64,000 nucleotides of DNA from NCBI RefSeq assembly GCF_019511665.1, contig NZ_JAEUAW010000007.1:1-64000 (forward strand), read 5' to 3'. The position numbers and the translations under genes were made by a program. This DNA is from Microbacterium jejuense. Its GTDB lineage: Bacteria; Actinomycetota; Actinomycetes; Actinomycetales; Microbacteriaceae. Below the pieces are notes generated by a model. It worked only from the letters and a program-made list of their open reading frames with translations. It made no database searches and was not told the DNA's origin. Positions 1 through 7,374 of the stretch are shown here, in pieces. The stretch's first letter is position 1; each line of letters opens with the position of its first letter.

Positions 1-712
1 GGGTGGGATCGAGCGGGTCGAGGCCGTACAGCCGCGAGTAGGCGTCGTTGACGGCGAGGACGGTGCCCGCCTCCGACAGTCGCACGATGCCGGTGTCGAT
101 CCCGTTGAGGATCTCCATCGTTCGCCGCTCCTGATCGGAGCGCCGGCCGAGGCTGGCCGTCAGGCGACCCGCCTGCCGTCGCAGCAGACGCCGGAGCGAA
201 CGGGTCCGGCGCAGCGCGAGGTGCGCGGTGATCCCGATGAACGTGAGCGAGATCAGCACGACGAACACCCGCAGCGCCCCGATGCTGCCAGGCGTGATCG
301 TCGAGTCGACGAGGAGGATGAGCCCGATCAGCGCCAGCATGACTGCGAGCGCGGTGGCGCGAAAATGCATGGCCACCCACATGACCGGGAACACCCAGAG
401 GTAGCCGAGGCGCAGATCCGTCCCGCTGGAGACGAGACCGATCGCCAGGGCGTCGGCGAAGGGCACTGCGAGCACAGCGGGCGCCGGCAGCCGGGACCAC
501 GGGACGGCGAGCGTCGCGAGGGTCAGCACCACGACGGCGAGCGTCCCCACGAGGAAGTTCCACCGCCCGAACGTGGCAGGCTGCAGCACCATCACGAGGA
601 TCGCCGTGATGAGGACACTGGCCGCGAGAACGAGCTGGGTCAGCCAGATCGATCGCGTGCGGCCATCGGGCGTGCCGACGACGAACGTCGCCTCTGCCGC
701 CCCGATCCGCAT
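1..712 (-). CDS. Membrane PAS-domain sensor, probable histidine kinase (3' part outside window)
   Basis: Reading leftwards from an ATG at 712, the frame stays open to the window edge, so only the N-terminal 237 residues are visible. Seen: several hydrophobic helices over roughly residues 20-165, a basic coiled stretch (RRTRSLRRLLRRQAGRL), then the start of a PAS fold (MEILNGIDTGIVRLSEAG, NDAYSRLYGLDPLDP). This layout is usual for integral membrane histidine kinases, but a GGDEF or other output domain cannot be excluded because the catalytic part is missing. An OmpR-type response regulator lies 1.8 kb away on the same strand and could be its partner. The start is supported by a -10-like TAGAAT six bases before the ATG. 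Confidence 0.75.
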   Translation of the reverse strand, partial: MRIGAAEATFVVGTPDGRTRSIWLTQLVLAASVLITAILVMVLQPATFGRWNFLVGTLAVVVLTLATLAVPWSRLPAPAVLAVPFADALAIGLVSSGTDLRLGYLWVFPVMWVAMHFRATALAVMLALIGLILLVDSTITPGSIGALRVFVVLISLTFIGITAHLALRRTRSLRRLLRRQAGRLTASLGRRSDQERRTMEILNGIDTGIVRLSEAGTVLAVNDAYSRLYGLDPLDPT

Positions 713-718
713 GGATCG

Positions 719-724
719 ATTCTA
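719..724 (-). promoter_or_regulatory. -10 element TAGAAT of a leaderless promoter for the PAS sensor
   Basis: On the minus strand TAGAAT is followed by exactly six bases and then the ATG at 712, the spacing expected when transcription begins at the start codon. No convincing -35 hexamer is seen. Confidence 0.5.
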
Positions 725-899
725 TTTCGGCGTTCATCCGGGCTTTCGGGCGGCTCCCCGAGAAGTGCGGACCTCCCTTGCGGATGCCTTGCGCAAACCT
801 TGCGGTGGCTCTGGCCCGCTCTCGGCCGCGCATTGCGCTCGACGTACGAGTCTGGACGCAGCCCGAAGACCTCGGGACGATGAGACGAGAGCGACGACA

Positions 900-2381
900 G
901 TGACCGACTTGATGCCCCTCACCCGCAGCGCGCGGACCGCGCGACCGCTGCCGGCGGCGAGCGAGCTGGACGTCGTCGTCGACCCGTCGAACGGATTCGC
1001 GGACGACTTCGAGGCCGTCCTCGACGACGGGCCGACGCGCCGGTCGACGATCGGCTGCATCATCCCCGCGTACAACGAGGAGGAGTCGATCGCGCAGGTG
1101 ATCGAGGGACTGCTCGCACAGACCCGCGTGCCCGATGTCATCCACGTGGTCGTGAACAACACCTCGGACGCGACCGTGCGCCTCGCATCGCAGTACGCCG
1201 GCCCTCACGAGCTCGCGACCGACCTCGGCGAGCAGTTCACCGAGGTCTTCGTGCATGACATCGGCAAGAACCCCGACAAGAAGGTCGGCGCGCTGAACTA
1301 CGGCTACGCGCTCGTCGAGGGGTACGACTACCTGCTCGGCGTCGACGGCGACACCGTCGCCGACGTGCGGGCGGTCGAATACCTCGAGGCCGAGGCGATC
1401 TCCGACACCCGCATCGGCGGGATCTCGGCGATCTACTCGATCGACGACCGGCCGATCAAGGGCACCGTGGCGAAGTTCCTCACCACAGGACAGCGCTCGC
1501 AGTTCGCCGCGTTCAATCTGCACAACCTGCTGCGCGGCCGCAACATGGCCGTGCTCGGCGGGCAGTTCTCGATCTTCTCGACGCAGGCTCTGCGCGACGT
1601 CATGGCAGCCAACCGTCAGTCCACGCCGTGGGTGAAGGACTCCGAGGTCGAGGACTCGCTGCTGTCGCTGCAGATCAAGAGCGCGGGCTACCTCACCAAG
1701 ATCAGCCCGTTCGCCCGCGCCGACGTCGGCGGGATGACGACGCTGCGCGCGCTGGACGCCCAGCAGGTGAAGTGGACGTATGGCGCCATCGAGCTCATGT
1801 GGCCGGGCCAGCGTGGCGACACAAGGGGGCAGCCGTTCCACCCCAACCTGCGCGTGCGCTGGCTGGAGAACTTCGGCATGCTCACCAACCTGTTCGTGCG
1901 AGTGGCGTTCGTGGTGCTGCTGGCCGGGTCGCTCTCGATCGGCGCCTTCGTGTTCTCGCCGTGGTGGCTGCTGGCGCCCGCCGTCGCGATCGCCCTGAAC
2001 ACCCGCATGGCGCTGACCATGCGCAACCGCAACGCGCGCGACATCCTGTTCGCGGTGACGCTGGTGCCGGCCGAGATCTACATGTGGCTGCGCCTGAGCT
2101 ATTTCGCACGGTCGTGGACCCGGTTCCTCTCGCGCAAGAAGGTCGACAACTGGGCGATGCAGGCCAAGGCCGAGCGCGGTGCGGGGATCGGGCACTGGAC
2201 GCCGCTGCTCGTGGTGATCGCGGTGCTCATCGCGACGGCCGTCATCTGGTCGATGCTCGGCCCGATGGTCCAGTCCACGATCCTCTGGATCGGCTGGCCG
2301 ATCGTGGGGGTCGTGACGGTGCTGCAGACACTGTCCATGTTCTTCAAGCTCATCCGTCGACAGCACGGATACAAGGTCTGA
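900..2381 (+). CDS. Processive family 2 glycosyltransferase (BcsA/NodC-like), membrane bound
   Basis: A 493-residue membrane glycosyltransferase. The GT-A core shows IIPAYNEEES near residue 54, the metal-binding DGD at 149-151, the acid pair KDSEVED near 245 and a QxxxW-type motif (QQVKW) near 285. These are the hallmarks of processive beta-glycosyltransferases such as cellulose, chitin or hyaluronan synthases. Two hydrophobic helix clusters follow (about 320-385 and 430-490). The GTG at 900 was chosen because the frame upstream codes for Arg-rich, implausible sequence and overlaps the divergent sensor promoter; an ATG at 912 is the alternative. No BcsB or PilZ gene is nearby, and the product is unknown. 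It sits between a PAS sensor and a response regulator, hinting at regulated polymer synthesis. Confidence 0.85.
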   Translation: MTDLMPLTRSARTARPLPAASELDVVVDPSNGFADDFEAVLDDGPTRRSTIGCIIPAYNEEESIAQVIEGLLAQTRVPDVIHVVVNNTSDATVRLASQYAGPHELATDLGEQFTEVFVHDIGKNPDKKVGALNYGYALVEGYDYLLGVDGDTVADVRAVEYLEAEAISDTRIGGISAIYSIDDRPIKGTVAKFLTTGQRSQFAAFNLHNLLRGRNMAVLGGQFSIFSTQALRDVMAANRQSTPWVKDSEVEDSLLSLQIKSAGYLTKISPFARADVGGMTTLRALDAQQVKWTYGAIELMWPGQRGDTRGQPFHPNLRVRWLENFGMLTNLFVRVAFVVLLAGSLSIGAFVFSPWWLLAPAVAIALNTRMALTMRNRNARDILFAVTLVPAEIYMWLRLSYFARSWTRFLSRKKVDNWAMQAKAERGAGIGHWTPLLVVIAVLIATAVIWSMLGPMVQSTILWIGWPIVGVVTVLQTLSMFFKLIRRQHGYKV

Positions 2382-2415
2382 CCCGTACCCGAAACGGGTC
2401 AGCACTGGGGAAAGG

Positions 2416-2440
2416 GGCGCCGCGCCTGGGGCGCGGCGCC
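2416..2440. terminator. GC-rich hairpin between convergent genes
   Basis: A perfect 11-bp inverted repeat (GGCGCCGCGCC with loop TGG) lies between the 3' ends of the glycosyltransferase and the response regulator, so it can serve both. No U-tract follows, as is common in GC-rich actinobacteria. Confidence 0.6.
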
Positions 2441-2557
2441 GGGGGAGGAGGCGAGAGAGCCCGCCGCGGGGAGGCGGCGGGAACTCTTCGCCGAGCGCCG
2501 CGGGGGCATTCGCGAGTGTGGGACGCGCGGATGCCCCCGCCGCGGCGATCAGCGGGA

Positions 2558-3433
2558 TCAGGCCGATTCGGCCGTGAGACGGTATCCCACCCCGCGCACC
2601 GTCTCGATGTAGCGCGGGTTCGCGGCGCTCTCGCCCAGCTTGCGGCGCAGATTCGTCATGTGCGCCTCGACGGCGCGCTTGTCGGCATCCCCGACGTAGT
2701 AGCTCGTGACGTACGACTCGCCGCGCAGCACCAGGGTCAGATCGGCCTTGCTGCGCACGCGGCGTTTGGATTCCAGCAGGGTCGCCAGCAGGTCGAACTC
2801 GGTGCGCGTGAGATCGAGCTCGTCGCCGCCGACGAGCACCACGCGATTCTCGGGGTGCAGGCGCAGATCGCGGTGGACGAGCCATTCGCCGTCGGCGGGC
2901 GCCGGGGCGGAGACCGCAGGAGCGTCCGGCGCAGCCGGCACGTCGGGACCGACCGCCGAGACCACCGCGTCGGCCGAGATGGCCGCGCGCGCAACGGGGA
3001 ACGACGGTCCGACGCTGCCCTGCGGGGCCGCGGGGGGTGTCGCCGGTGCGCTTCGCGATCGGCGCAGCAGCGCCTCGACGCGTGCCCGCAGCTCGCGCGG
3101 GCGGAACGGCTTCAGCAGATAGTCGTCGGCGCCTGCGCCGAGTCCCGCGATGACATCGGCCTCGTCGCTCAGGCCGGTCAGCATGATGATGAACGTGTCG
3201 GACTGGGCGCGGATGCGCTTGGCGGCCTCGATGCCGTCGATGCCGGGCATCGTGACGTCGATGGTCGTGAGCAGAGGCTTGTACGTGAGCACGGCCCGCA
3301 CGCCGTCGATGCCGTTGCCGACCGACACGGTCGAGAACCCGGAGGATTCGAGCACCTCCGAGAGGATGTGCCGGATCTCGGGGTCGTCCTCGATGATGAC
3401 CGCCGTCTTCAGCTCGTCAGCAGGGGTGCTCAT
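2558..3433 (-). CDS. OmpR/PhoB-family response regulator
   Basis: A 291-residue two-component regulator. The N-terminal receiver domain carries the acidic pair EDD, the likely phosphoacceptor Asp in TIDVTMPGIDG, the switch Thr in IIMLTG and the conserved Lys in LLKPFRP. A long Ala/Pro-rich linker follows, then a C-terminal winged-helix DNA-binding domain (LDLTRTEFDLLATLL to IETVRGVGYRL). The ATG at 3433 has a GGAAGAG ribosome site upstream. The linker of about 70 residues is longer than usual. Its partner kinase may be the PAS sensor at the left edge; the target could include the intervening glycosyltransferase, but neither is shown by the sequence. Confidence 0.9.
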   Translation of the reverse strand: MSTPADELKTAVIIEDDPEIRHILSEVLESSGFSTVSVGNGIDGVRAVLTYKPLLTTIDVTMPGIDGIEAAKRIRAQSDTFIIMLTGLSDEADVIAGLGAGADDYLLKPFRPRELRARVEALLRRSRSAPATPPAAPQGSVGPSFPVARAAISADAVVSAVGPDVPAAPDAPAVSAPAPADGEWLVHRDLRLHPENRVVLVGGDELDLTRTEFDLLATLLESKRRVRSKADLTLVLRGESYVTSYYVGDADKRAVEAHMTNLRRKLGESAANPRYIETVRGVGYRLTAESA

Positions 3434-3550
3434 GCGTGCGTTCTCTTCCGGACGGTTGCCGCAGCTGCCCCGATGACCGACCCCAGCCGCGGCCCCCGAC
3501 GCATGCAAAGTACTCCCGATGCTACACAGGAGCCGGGGGGCGGGGCGGCC

Positions 3551-4552
3551 TCACTCGTCCGGCACGTCCTGCGTCAGCTCCACGGCGGCCTCCGGCCACC
3601 ACTGCCCGGCGGGCGGACCGCCGTTGCACTCGCCGTCGCTCTCGCCGGGTGGTTTGATCCACAGATTGGTGTCGACGACGTCATCGCCGAGGGTGCCGCC
3701 GGGCTCACCGACGCGGCGGCCAGGCGGATTGCACCACTCGCCGTTCGACCCGGCGCCGTTGCGCGAGGTGTCGATGATCGCGTGCAGGCCGTCGAGCCGG
3801 GCGGCGACGTCGTGGGCGTACGCGACCTCGTCGGCGGTCGCCATGAAGTTCGACACGTTGGTGACGAATCCGCGGATGCCGCCACCTCCGTCCGCTCGTG
3901 ACGCCCGGTCGACCTGCTCGATCAGCGCGGCCATCCGGTCGGCGGGCAGCCAATCCGAATGCCCGCCGTCGACGTAGATCCACGTGCGCTCCGCTGCGAG
4001 CGACTGGACCGCCCCGGCGAGCTGCTCGACGCGCTCCGCCTCGTTCCCGCATTCGGGGGCGAGCGCCAGGCTGTCGGGCTCGAGGACCACGATCGGCGAG
4101 GTGTCTGCGGCATCCCGCAGCGCGTCGCCGATCGCGCGGGTCCAGTCGGCATAGGAATCGGGATCGAGGCCGCCGGCCGAGTGCCCGCCGCAATCGCGTC
4201 CCGGCAGCCCGTAGACCACGACCGCCACGCGTGCGGATTGTGCGCGCGCCTCGGCGGCCAGTCGCGCGATGCGCTCGTCGACCACGTCGATCGGGTCGCC
4301 CTCGGGGGTGAGCCACACTGCGGTCGGCTGCTCGCTGAGGTACTCCGCTGCCGCGAGCTCGGCGCTGCCGGCGGGGGCATGGCGGGCTGCGTCGCTCGCC
4401 TTCGATCCGTCGGACGCCACCACGACCGTGCCGGGTCCCGGCGGCCGGGTCGTCTGTGCGCTGCTCACGAGCACGACGGCGAGCACGACGGCCGCCACCA
4501 CGGCGAGCCCGGCCACGGCCAGGAGCACCGCCGTTCGTCGCGAGAGGGCCAC
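3551..4552 (-). CDS. Glycoside hydrolase family 6 enzyme (cellulase-like), membrane-anchored
   Basis: A 333-residue protein with an N-terminal hydrophobic helix (residues 8-30) and no cellulose-binding module. The GH6 fold is recognised by the motif GRDCGG (Asp120), the proton-donor motif VVLEPDSLA (Asp160), YVDGGHSDW, the GFVTNVSNF and DTSRNG blocks, and the end motif NLWIKPPGESDGEC. All catalytic positions known for GH6 inverting enzymes are present, so it is probably active on beta-1,4-glucan chains outside the membrane. The GTG at 4552 directly precedes the signal-anchor sequence; further upstream the frame is Arg-rich shadow coding. It is a minimal catalytic-domain version of the family, as often found in mycobacteria and relatives. 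Confidence 0.9.
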   Translation of the reverse strand: MALSRRTAVLLAVAGLAVVAAVVLAVVLVSSAQTTRPPGPGTVVVASDGSKASDAARHAPAGSAELAAAEYLSEQPTAVWLTPEGDPIDVVDERIARLAAEARAQSARVAVVVYGLPGRDCGGHSAGGLDPDSYADWTRAIGDALRDAADTSPIVVLEPDSLALAPECGNEAERVEQLAGAVQSLAAERTWIYVDGGHSDWLPADRMAALIEQVDRASRADGGGGIRGFVTNVSNFMATADEVAYAHDVAARLDGLHAIIDTSRNGAGSNGEWCNPPGRRVGEPGGTLGDDVVDTNLWIKPPGESDGECNGGPPAGQWWPEAAVELTQDVPDE

Positions 4553-4581
4553 GCAGCCGACTCTACGAGAGCGGTTCGGCC

Positions 4582-5049
4582 TCAGGCTGTGCGCGGACGC
4601 GTGGCGCCGAGACGGGCAGGCGCCGTGCGGCGGGTCGAGGTGCGCGGGGTGCGCCCGCGCGCACCGGCGCGGCCCGCCTGAGAGCCGATCAGCTCCAGCA
4701 GCGCGGCGGCCAGCGGGCTCGCGGCCGACGCCTCGGCCTCGAACGCGTCGGCGACCACGGTCGCGGCGCGCTCGAACTCCCGCGCGGCGTCGAGGGCGGC
4801 CTGGCGCTCGGCGACCACACGGGCCGCAGCGGCGTACTCGCCGCGCAGGCGGGCGCGCTCGTCCTCGTCGACGCCGGCGCGGCGGGCGGTGCGCTCCAGC
4901 GCCTCTGCGGCACGCGAACGCACAGCGACGGCGAGACGCAGAGCGCGCTCGGCCTCTTCGCGCGACGTGCGACTCGCGCCGACCGCCTCGGCGAGGTCGG
5001 TGCGGACGGCGTTCGCGGTCGCGGGCACGGAAGTGGATGCTGCCGACAT
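4582..5049 (-). CDS. Hypothetical Ala/Glu/Arg-rich coiled-coil protein
   Basis: A 155-residue protein of unknown function. Residues 10-110 form long Ala/Glu/Arg-rich amphipathic helices, probably coiled coil; the last 35 residues are strongly basic (SRR- and TRR-type runs) and could bind nucleic acid or membranes. The ATG at 5049 is preceded by a near-perfect GGAGG site at five bases. It ends 29 bp before the GH6 start, so the two may be cotranscribed. Family not recognised. Confidence 0.65.
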   Translation of the reverse strand: MSAASTSVPATANAVRTDLAEAVGASRTSREEAERALRLAVAVRSRAAEALERTARRAGVDEDERARLRGEYAAAARVVAERQAALDAAREFERAATVVADAFEAEASAASPLAAALLELIGSQAGRAGARGRTPRTSTRRTAPARLGATRPRTA

Positions 5050-5168
5050 GAGGTCCTCCAGGTTCGGGTTGACGAATACCAGGAGCGGCGGCATCCACTT
5101 TTCGTACATTCCGCTGTGAGGTCAGCACGCAGACGCCGAGAGGACACCCGCCGGACAGCCCGTCGGCA

Positions 5169-5174
5169 TAGGCT
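5169..5174 (+). promoter_or_regulatory. -10 element TAGGCT close to the EEP-family start
   Basis: TAGGCT ends nine bases before the ATG at 5184, implying a transcript that starts within about three bases of the start codon. No ribosome site is visible, which supports leaderless or near-leaderless translation. Confidence 0.4.
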
Positions 5175-5183
5175 GGCCACGAC

Positions 5184-5903
5184 ATGAAGGTCATCTCGTA
5201 CAACCTGCGCAAGCACCGTGCGGCGGGGGAGCTCGTCCACCTCGTGGAACGCCACGGGGCGGACGCCCTGTGTCTGCAGGAGGCCGACACCAGCGACCTC
5301 CCCGAGGAGATCGCCGGGCTGCGGCTGGCCGATTCCACGCAGCGCAACCGTCTCGGGCTCGCCGTCTACTACCGCGAGAACACCTACCGCGCCGTCGACG
5401 TGCGAGCGCTCGCGCTCAAGAAGTCGCTGCACGACCGCGTGCTGAAGCCGGCGGAGGAGCGGCTGCTCGGCGCGCGGCTGCATGACATCGACGAGAACCA
5501 CGACGTGATCGTCGCGTCGTTCCACGCTGCGCCGCTCACGGCCCTCAACTCCCTGCGACGGCACCAGATCCGCACCGCGCTCGCCGAGCTGCAGCAGCTG
5601 GGCGAGGGCGTGCCGGCGATCATGGTGGGCGACTACAACTATCCCGTGTTCAAGGAGCGTCTCGGCCAGCACGTGCGCGACCAGGGCTACGAGCTGAACC
5701 TCTCGGACTCGCGCACCTACACGCGGTACCGCTTCTTCCGCGGACACTACGACTTCGCGACGTCGGTCGGATTCGAGATCGACCGCGTCCGCACGCTGCC
5801 GCAGGGCCTGAGCGACCATCTGCCGATCCTCGTGACGGCGCGCCCCGTCGCGGGTGTCCGGCGGACGGTCGAGGTCGCCGAGGCCGAGACCGGCGCCGCG
5901 TAG
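5184..5903 (+). CDS. Endonuclease/exonuclease/phosphatase-fold protein
   Basis: A 239-residue DNase I-like fold protein. Visible family landmarks are VISYNLRKH at the N-terminus (metal-site Asn), ALCLQEADT (catalytic Glu), VASFHAAPL, MVGDYNYP (the Asp-x-Asn pair) and the terminal SDHLPI with the catalytic Asp-His. All five blocks are intact, so a metal-dependent phosphodiesterase or nuclease is likely; the substrate is not predictable. No signal peptide, so cytoplasmic. Convergent with the membrane-protein gene 18 bp downstream. Confidence 0.85.
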   Translation: MKVISYNLRKHRAAGELVHLVERHGADALCLQEADTSDLPEEIAGLRLADSTQRNRLGLAVYYRENTYRAVDVRALALKKSLHDRVLKPAEERLLGARLHDIDENHDVIVASFHAAPLTALNSLRRHQIRTALAELQQLGEGVPAIMVGDYNYPVFKERLGQHVRDQGYELNLSDSRTYTRYRFFRGHYDFATSVGFEIDRVRTLPQGLSDHLPILVTARPVAGVRRTVEVAEAETGAA

Positions 5904-5921
5904 CGCACGGTCGTCGACACC

Positions 5922-6773
5922 TCAGGCCGCGATGATCGACGGGTCGGGGTCGGGCCACTTCTCGACGCCCTGCACGACCCAGAACGCGAAGAACAGCGCG
6001 AGCGCGGCGGTCTCGACGATGAGGACGATCGGGATGCCGGCGGCCCCGGTCTGCGGAAGCAGGATGGCGTAGGCCACGAGCAGCACGATGAGCCCTACGG
6101 CGATCGCGAGGTACAGGACGCGGAAGACCGGCGAGGGCTTCGGGCCGCGTCGAGGAGAGGCGTTGCTCACGGCGGCCGCGGCGAACAGCCCGAAGAACGC
6201 CGTCGTCGCGGCGACGTGCGCGTACTGCAGGAACGCCTCGCGCGCGAAGCCCCACGTCAGCGCCACGACGGCCAGCACCACGACCGCGATGAGCAGCGAC
6301 GGCCACGCCGCCGCGAGCGTGACCTGACGCAGCGCCGCCAGCAGCAGCGCGACCAGCACCACGAGCCCGCCGACCACGAGGTACACGAAGACGCCGTTCG
6401 CGGCATCCCCTTCGTACTGAGGCGGGAAGCAGCGCGTCGTCCCGGGGCACGCCACGGGCACTCCCGGCACCGCGTCGGGAGCGAGCGTTGTCGGGACCAA
6501 CGCGATGAGCGGGGCGAAGAGCGCAGCGGCGTCGAAGAGTGCGCGTTCGACGCCGCGTCCCGACAGCGCGAGGAGGGCGAGGGATGCCGCCACCAGCGCA
6601 CCCACGAAGACGTCGCGCGCCGGCGTGTAGAAGTAGTCGCTGATCGACGTCAGCCAGCCGTACGTCGTCGCCGCCTGTGCGACGGCGAGGAGGATCGCGA
6701 CGACCGTGCCGGCGACGCCGATGCGCAGGTACCGGTAGGTGCGTTCCAGCGACGTCGAGACGGCGGTAGCCAT
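5922..6773 (-). CDS. Polytopic membrane protein, function unknown
   Basis: A 283-residue protein with about seven hydrophobic helices spread along its length. An early conserved-looking motif SISDYFYTPARDVFVGAL resembles proteins annotated as DUF998-like or 'YYT-RDVFVG' membrane proteins. A loop with two Cys (VACPGTTRCFPP, around residue 115) could form an extracytoplasmic disulfide. It starts 24 bp after the LPXTG gene on the same strand but also has its own leaderless-type -10. No enzymatic signature is seen. Confidence 0.7.
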   Translation of the reverse strand: MATAVSTSLERTYRYLRIGVAGTVVAILLAVAQAATTYGWLTSISDYFYTPARDVFVGALVAASLALLALSGRGVERALFDAAALFAPLIALVPTTLAPDAVPGVPVACPGTTRCFPPQYEGDAANGVFVYLVVGGLVVLVALLLAALRQVTLAAAWPSLLIAVVVLAVVALTWGFAREAFLQYAHVAATTAFFGLFAAAAVSNASPRRGPKPSPVFRVLYLAIAVGLIVLLVAYAILLPQTGAAGIPIVLIVETAALALFFAFWVVQGVEKWPDPDPSIIAA

Positions 6774-6779
6774 GACGCC

Positions 6780-6785
6780 ACCCTA
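6780..6785 (-). promoter_or_regulatory. -10 element TAGGGT of a leaderless promoter
   Basis: On the minus strand TAGGGT is followed by six bases and the ATG at 6773. The element lies between this gene and the 3' end of the LPXTG gene. Confidence 0.45.
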
Positions 6786-6797
6786 GCGATCGGCCGG

Positions 6798-7361
6798 TCA
6801 GCGCATATCGCGCCGGCGACGGACCGCCGCCACGATGGCGAGCGCCGCACCCGCGAGCAGCAACACGCCGCCGCCGATCCAGAGGCCGACGGTCTGGCCC
6901 TGATCGAGACCCGTCGAGGGCAGCCCATCTGCACCCGTGATGCTGACGGCTGCCGTGCCGCCGGCGGACGTGGCCGAGACGGCAGCGATGTTGTAGGTGC
7001 CCGTCGCGTTGGACGGGAGTGTGATGTCGATGGGGGCGAGCGACCCGTCCGCGGCCGACTTCGTCGTGCTGCTGGCCGTCGTGATCGCGAACCTCACCAT
7101 GCCGATGCTCGCGTCGGCGCCGTTCTCGCCCGTGACCGTGATCGTGACGGTCTCGTCCGCCGAGAAGGTCTCGGCCGCGCACGCGAAGACGACGGTGTCG
7201 CCGGCCTGCGCTGTCGCCGGTGTGGTGGTGCACGAACCGGAGGGCGGATAGATCGTCGACGCGCTCGCCGCTGCCGGTGACGCGACGACCGCTCCCAACG
7301 CGAGCGTAGCGATGAGCGCGGCGCGCAGGAGGACGGGGGAGGTCGGTGCGGTGGCAGCCAT
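6798..7361 (-). CDS. Small LPXTG-type wall-anchored protein with beta-sandwich domain
   Basis: A 187-residue exported protein. Residues 1-34 are a Sec signal peptide (hydrophobic core LIATLALGAVVASPAAASA). A Thr/Ser-rich Ig-like region with two Cys (SCTTTP, FACAAET) follows, then the sorting signal LPSTGLDQG near residue 147, a hydrophobic helix and a VRRRRDMR tail. This is the three-part signal used by class-E/A type sortases; no sortase gene is in the window. It resembles the 176-residue LPXTG protein at 27.5 kb in size and layout. The ATG at 7361 is preceded by TAGACT with a seven-base spacer. Confidence 0.85.
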   Translation of the reverse strand: MAATAPTSPVLLRAALIATLALGAVVASPAAASASTIYPPSGSCTTTPATAQAGDTVVFACAAETFSADETVTITVTGENGADASIGMVRFAITTASSTTKSAADGSLAPIDITLPSNATGTYNIAAVSATSAGGTAAVSITGADGLPSTGLDQGQTVGLWIGGGVLLLAGAALAIVAAVRRRRDMR

Positions 7362-7368
7362 TGAACGC

Positions 7369-7374
7369 AGTCTA
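7369..7374 (-). promoter_or_regulatory. -10 element TAGACT of the LPXTG gene, inside the DUF4012 gene end
   Basis: TAGACT lies seven bases before the ATG at 7361 and overlaps the stop codon region of the upstream DUF4012 gene, so the LPXTG gene can be transcribed on its own. Confidence 0.4.

Noticed and set aside
573..900. N-terminal extension of the processive glycosyltransferase
   Set aside because: It would cover the divergent promoter and sensor gene start, and its translation has no conserved features.
1628..3901. 757-codon open frame on the plus strand
   Set aside because: Crosses the glycosyltransferase end, a hairpin and the response regulator in the wrong frame; Arg/Gly-rich with no domain.
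3551..5347. Longer GH6 protein of 598 residues
   Set aside because: Sequence upstream of the GTG at 4552 is low-complexity Arg/Ala shadow of the coiled-coil gene in another frame; the hydrophobic anchor directly follows GTG 4552.
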